Assembly (NCBI RefSeq): GCF_019703515.2
Contig: NC_059382.1
Coordinates: forward strand, 15,789,001 to 15,853,000
From: Myxocyprinus asiaticus
Lineage: Eukaryota; Chordata; Actinopteri; Cypriniformes; Catostomidae
DNA: 64,000 bases
Direction: 5' to 3'
Position 1 is the first letter of the stretch, and the number at the start of each line of letters is the position of its first letter. Both the position numbers and the translations under genes were made by a program. Below the pieces are notes generated by a model that ran no database searches, was not told where the DNA came from, and saw only the letters and a program-made list of their open reading frames with translations. Shown piece after piece: positions 61,456 to 64,000 of the stretch.

Positions 61456-62746
61456 GTGAGACTGATAATATCAGTATATTTTCACAGCATGGCCATTTAA
61501 CATTATGCCCTGTCTTACAATAAAATTTTTTTTTTTTTTTTTGAGGATGCAGCCAATTAAACTTCCAATTCCTCTTAATTCTTTTCTGCCATTTCCATTC
61601 AAGCCAGGAAAATAAAGAGCTCTGCTTGACTGACCCTTCGCTAAGCCCTGCCTTAAAGCCTTTCTGGCCAATCCTGTCTTAGTGACTGTTGCCCCGCCGC
61701 CATTTCTCTGACAAGCGTTTGCCTTTTTAAAATGAGAGCCTATGGGAGTAATGTGTGTGTGTGAGTAGTTGTGAGCTGGATTTTATCGAATGATTAAAAA
61801 AATTAAAAAACGTAAAAGTGGCACGAGGTACCTAGAGGGGATACATGCAGTTTTTTCTTTCTTTAAAAAAAAATCTAAACTAAATCTGGCAAAGAGCATG
61901 CTGGACTAAACTGTGTCCTGCCTCACTCCTAAATGAACATCTATAACATCAGCAAGGACACCTACATTTGCTCCAAGGTAAATTAAAACTAACAACTTAA
62001 AATTAATTCATATTGATTCAGGTCTTAGTAAAGGTGATAGTAAATAAAGACTTCAGCATCAAAGTGAATGTGTTATGAACAGTTCTTTTCACATAATGTT
62101 ATGAGGTTTGTAATCGCTTTCAAATTTTCTCTTTTTGTGTGACCATGATAATCATTTGCCTCAATTCTGATTCACAGTCTCCACAGTTATCAATCAAATT
62201 AATGTGTAATTTATCAATTTCTTATACAAATACATCAAATAAATATGCTTTACAATGTCACACTTCATTCCAGCCAACGTAATAATATTATCCATTCTGT
62301 TTATGAGACTTTTTTGCCAGAAACCGCTCTGTTCGCAGCAGTCTCCCATTTATTCCTATGCAGAGTTTTGCGGATCTTGTCAGAGCCAGTGACCGTAAAT
62401 GAGGGGGCGGAGCTTAGCGAATGGTCAGTTATGTTTTCTTGCTAAAATGTGACCATGATTGTCTGTTATTGTGTAATTACCACCAACTACTTCTCAATAT
62501 GATAAACATTTCAGTACATATGCCACAATTCAGTACATTACAATACCATAATTGGTATGCATTTGAAACTGCGCCAAACACATGAGAAAGACCCAGTATG
62601 TTCATGAGACTGAATGTGCGGGATCAGTTTTAATCTTCCTTGCATGGCTCGGATCACTTTTGTCCAGTACAGCACCTCATGGAAGCTCATGAAAACTGCT
62701 AGTTTCAGAGTTGATTTATTCTGAGTTTTTTTTTATATACTGTGTG

Positions 62747-62777
<31 letters not shown>

Positions 62778-64000
62778 TGATCAGCCACAACATTAAAACC
62801 ACCTGCCTAATATTGTGTAGGTCCACCTCGTGCCACCAAAACAGCACCAAGCCGCATCTCAGAATAGCATTCTGACATGCTATTCTTCTCACCACAATTG
62901 TACAGTGCAATAATGTGAGTTACCGTAGACTTAGTTCAAACCAGTCTAGCCATTCTCTGTTGACCTCTCTCATCAACAAGGCATTTCCATCCACAGAACT
63001 GCCACTCACTGGATGTTTTTTTTTTTTTTTGGCACCATTCTGAGTAAATTCTAGAGACTGTTGTGTGTGAAAATTCCAGGAGATCAGCAGTTACAGAAAT
63101 ACTCAAAACCAGCCTGTCTGGCACCAACAATCATGCCACGGTCCAAATCACAGAGATAACATTTTTTCCCCATTCTGATGGTTGATGTGAACATTAACTG
63201 AAGCTCCTGACCCGCTTGATTTTATGCACAGCACAGCTGCCACACGATTGGCTGACTAGATAATCGGATGGATGATTGTTGGTGCCAGACAGGCTGGTTT
63301 GAGCATTTCTGTAACTGCTGATCTCCTGGGATTTTCACACACAACAGTCTCTAGAATTTACTCCGAATGGTGCCAAAAACAAAAAACATCCAGTGAGCGG
63401 CAGTTCTGTGGCCGGAAATGCCTTGTTGATGAGAGAGGTCAACAGAGAATGGCCAGACTGGTTTGAACTGACAAAGTCTACGGAAACTCGGATAACTCTG
63501 TACAATTGTGGTGAGAAGAATAGCATCTCAGAATGCTATTCTAAGATGTGGGTTGCCGCTGTTTGGCGGCACGAGGGGGACCTACACAATATTAGGCAGG
63601 TGGTTTTATTGTTGTGGCTCATCGGTGTATGTGGGCTTATTTAGATGACCTGCTCCTTTATTAATAGTAGGAAGTTAAACGCACACATCAAGTTTGCTAT
63701 TGAATAACCTCAGATCCCCAATGATTAGCATCAGCTCAAATATAGAGACCAAAAGCCTGTAGAACTCCTATCCTAATTGCCACTGCCATTCCTCACAGCT
63801 CTGAGGATTTTAATTTCCCACCTGGGGAAGGCTGAGACAAGCTGTAGGGCATTTTAATCAATACCTGTAGAGGTTCTGTGGAAGACAGATGGGCAGTACA
63901 GCTGTGATTGGGCCTCCTATCATAGTCTGTGAAGGTCATACTTTTCAGTGTCTGGAAAGTGAGAGATTAGTGAATTTCCAAGAAATAAAGTTGTTGAACC
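61456..64000. other. CCDC9-like intron 4 (open at right edge)
   Basis: Contains a T-run (61529-61543), an (AC)n tract (62749-62775) and the palindromic Tc1 derivative listed separately. 61560-62740 and 63640-64000 show no exon, RNA gene or recognised repeat. Confidence 0.5.
62775..63627. mobile_element. Palindromic (foldback) Tc1-derived element, arms pointing outward
   Basis: Ends CACTGATCAGCCACAACATT and its inverse (AATAAAACCACCTGCCTAAT side) are flanked on the right by TA. Each arm of about 350 bp carries the same Tc1 N-terminal coding segment (GARQAGLSISVTADLLGFSH, TTVSRIYSEW, DERGQQRMARLV), minus strand at left and plus strand at right. A unique spacer of about 120 bp lies between them. 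No catalytic domain. Confidence 0.85.

Overview
This window is vertebrate nuclear DNA, almost certainly from a bony fish and probably a cypriniform. The evidence is small coding exons with GT/AG borders in very long introns, AT-rich non-coding DNA, and an abundance of fish-type repeats: several Tc1-like families, TTAA-flanked miniature elements, hAT-like elements, a 5S-rRNA-derived SINE and a tRNA-derived SINE. There are no prokaryotic operons, CRISPR arrays or functional RNA genes.

Three protein genes are present. On the minus strand, the first eight coding exons of BCAS3 run from 39445 down to 3122, and the rest of the gene lies off the left edge. Also on the minus strand, and upstream of BCAS3, is a complete six-exon PPM1D (WIP1 phosphatase, 56273 to 42378, predicted 557 residues). 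The tandem order PPM1D then BCAS3 is the same as in human 17q23. On the plus strand, head to head with PPM1D, is the 5' end of a CCDC9-like coiled-coil gene (59926 onward), which runs off the right edge. Every coding junction I assigned keeps reading frame and uses GT/AG.

Layout. 1-3121: BCAS3 intron 8 with a nearly intact Tc1-like element. 3122-3484: exons 8 and 7. 3485-19311: 15.8 kb intron 6 with TTAA elements, a palindromic Tc1 derivative and a Kolobok-like element carrying a THAP-domain segment. 19312-24169: exons 6 and 5 with a hAT-like element between them. 24170-37541: 13.4 kb intron 4 with two SINEs and a nested block in which a dead Gmr1-like Ty3/gypsy element and a LINE tail sit inside a hAT-like element. 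37542-39445: exons 4 to 1. 39446-42377: BCAS3 promoter and PPM1D 3' side. 42378-56273: PPM1D, whose 9 kb intron 2 is built mostly from nested transposons inside a 6.5 kb hAT-like element with a perfect 8-bp target duplication. 56274-59258: divergent intergenic region with a minisatellite. 59259-64000: CCDC9-like gene with more repeats, including a second palindromic Tc1 derivative.

The genes do not form an operon or pathway. PPM1D is a nuclear Ser/Thr phosphatase of the p53/DNA-damage response, BCAS3 is a WD40-like cytoskeleton and autophagy factor, and CCDC9 is a coiled-coil protein. I found no new defence or enzymatic system. The notable content is the transposon archaeology: nested insertions with readable target duplications, palindromic elements, near-identical inverted copies, and an LTR element with unusual domain order.
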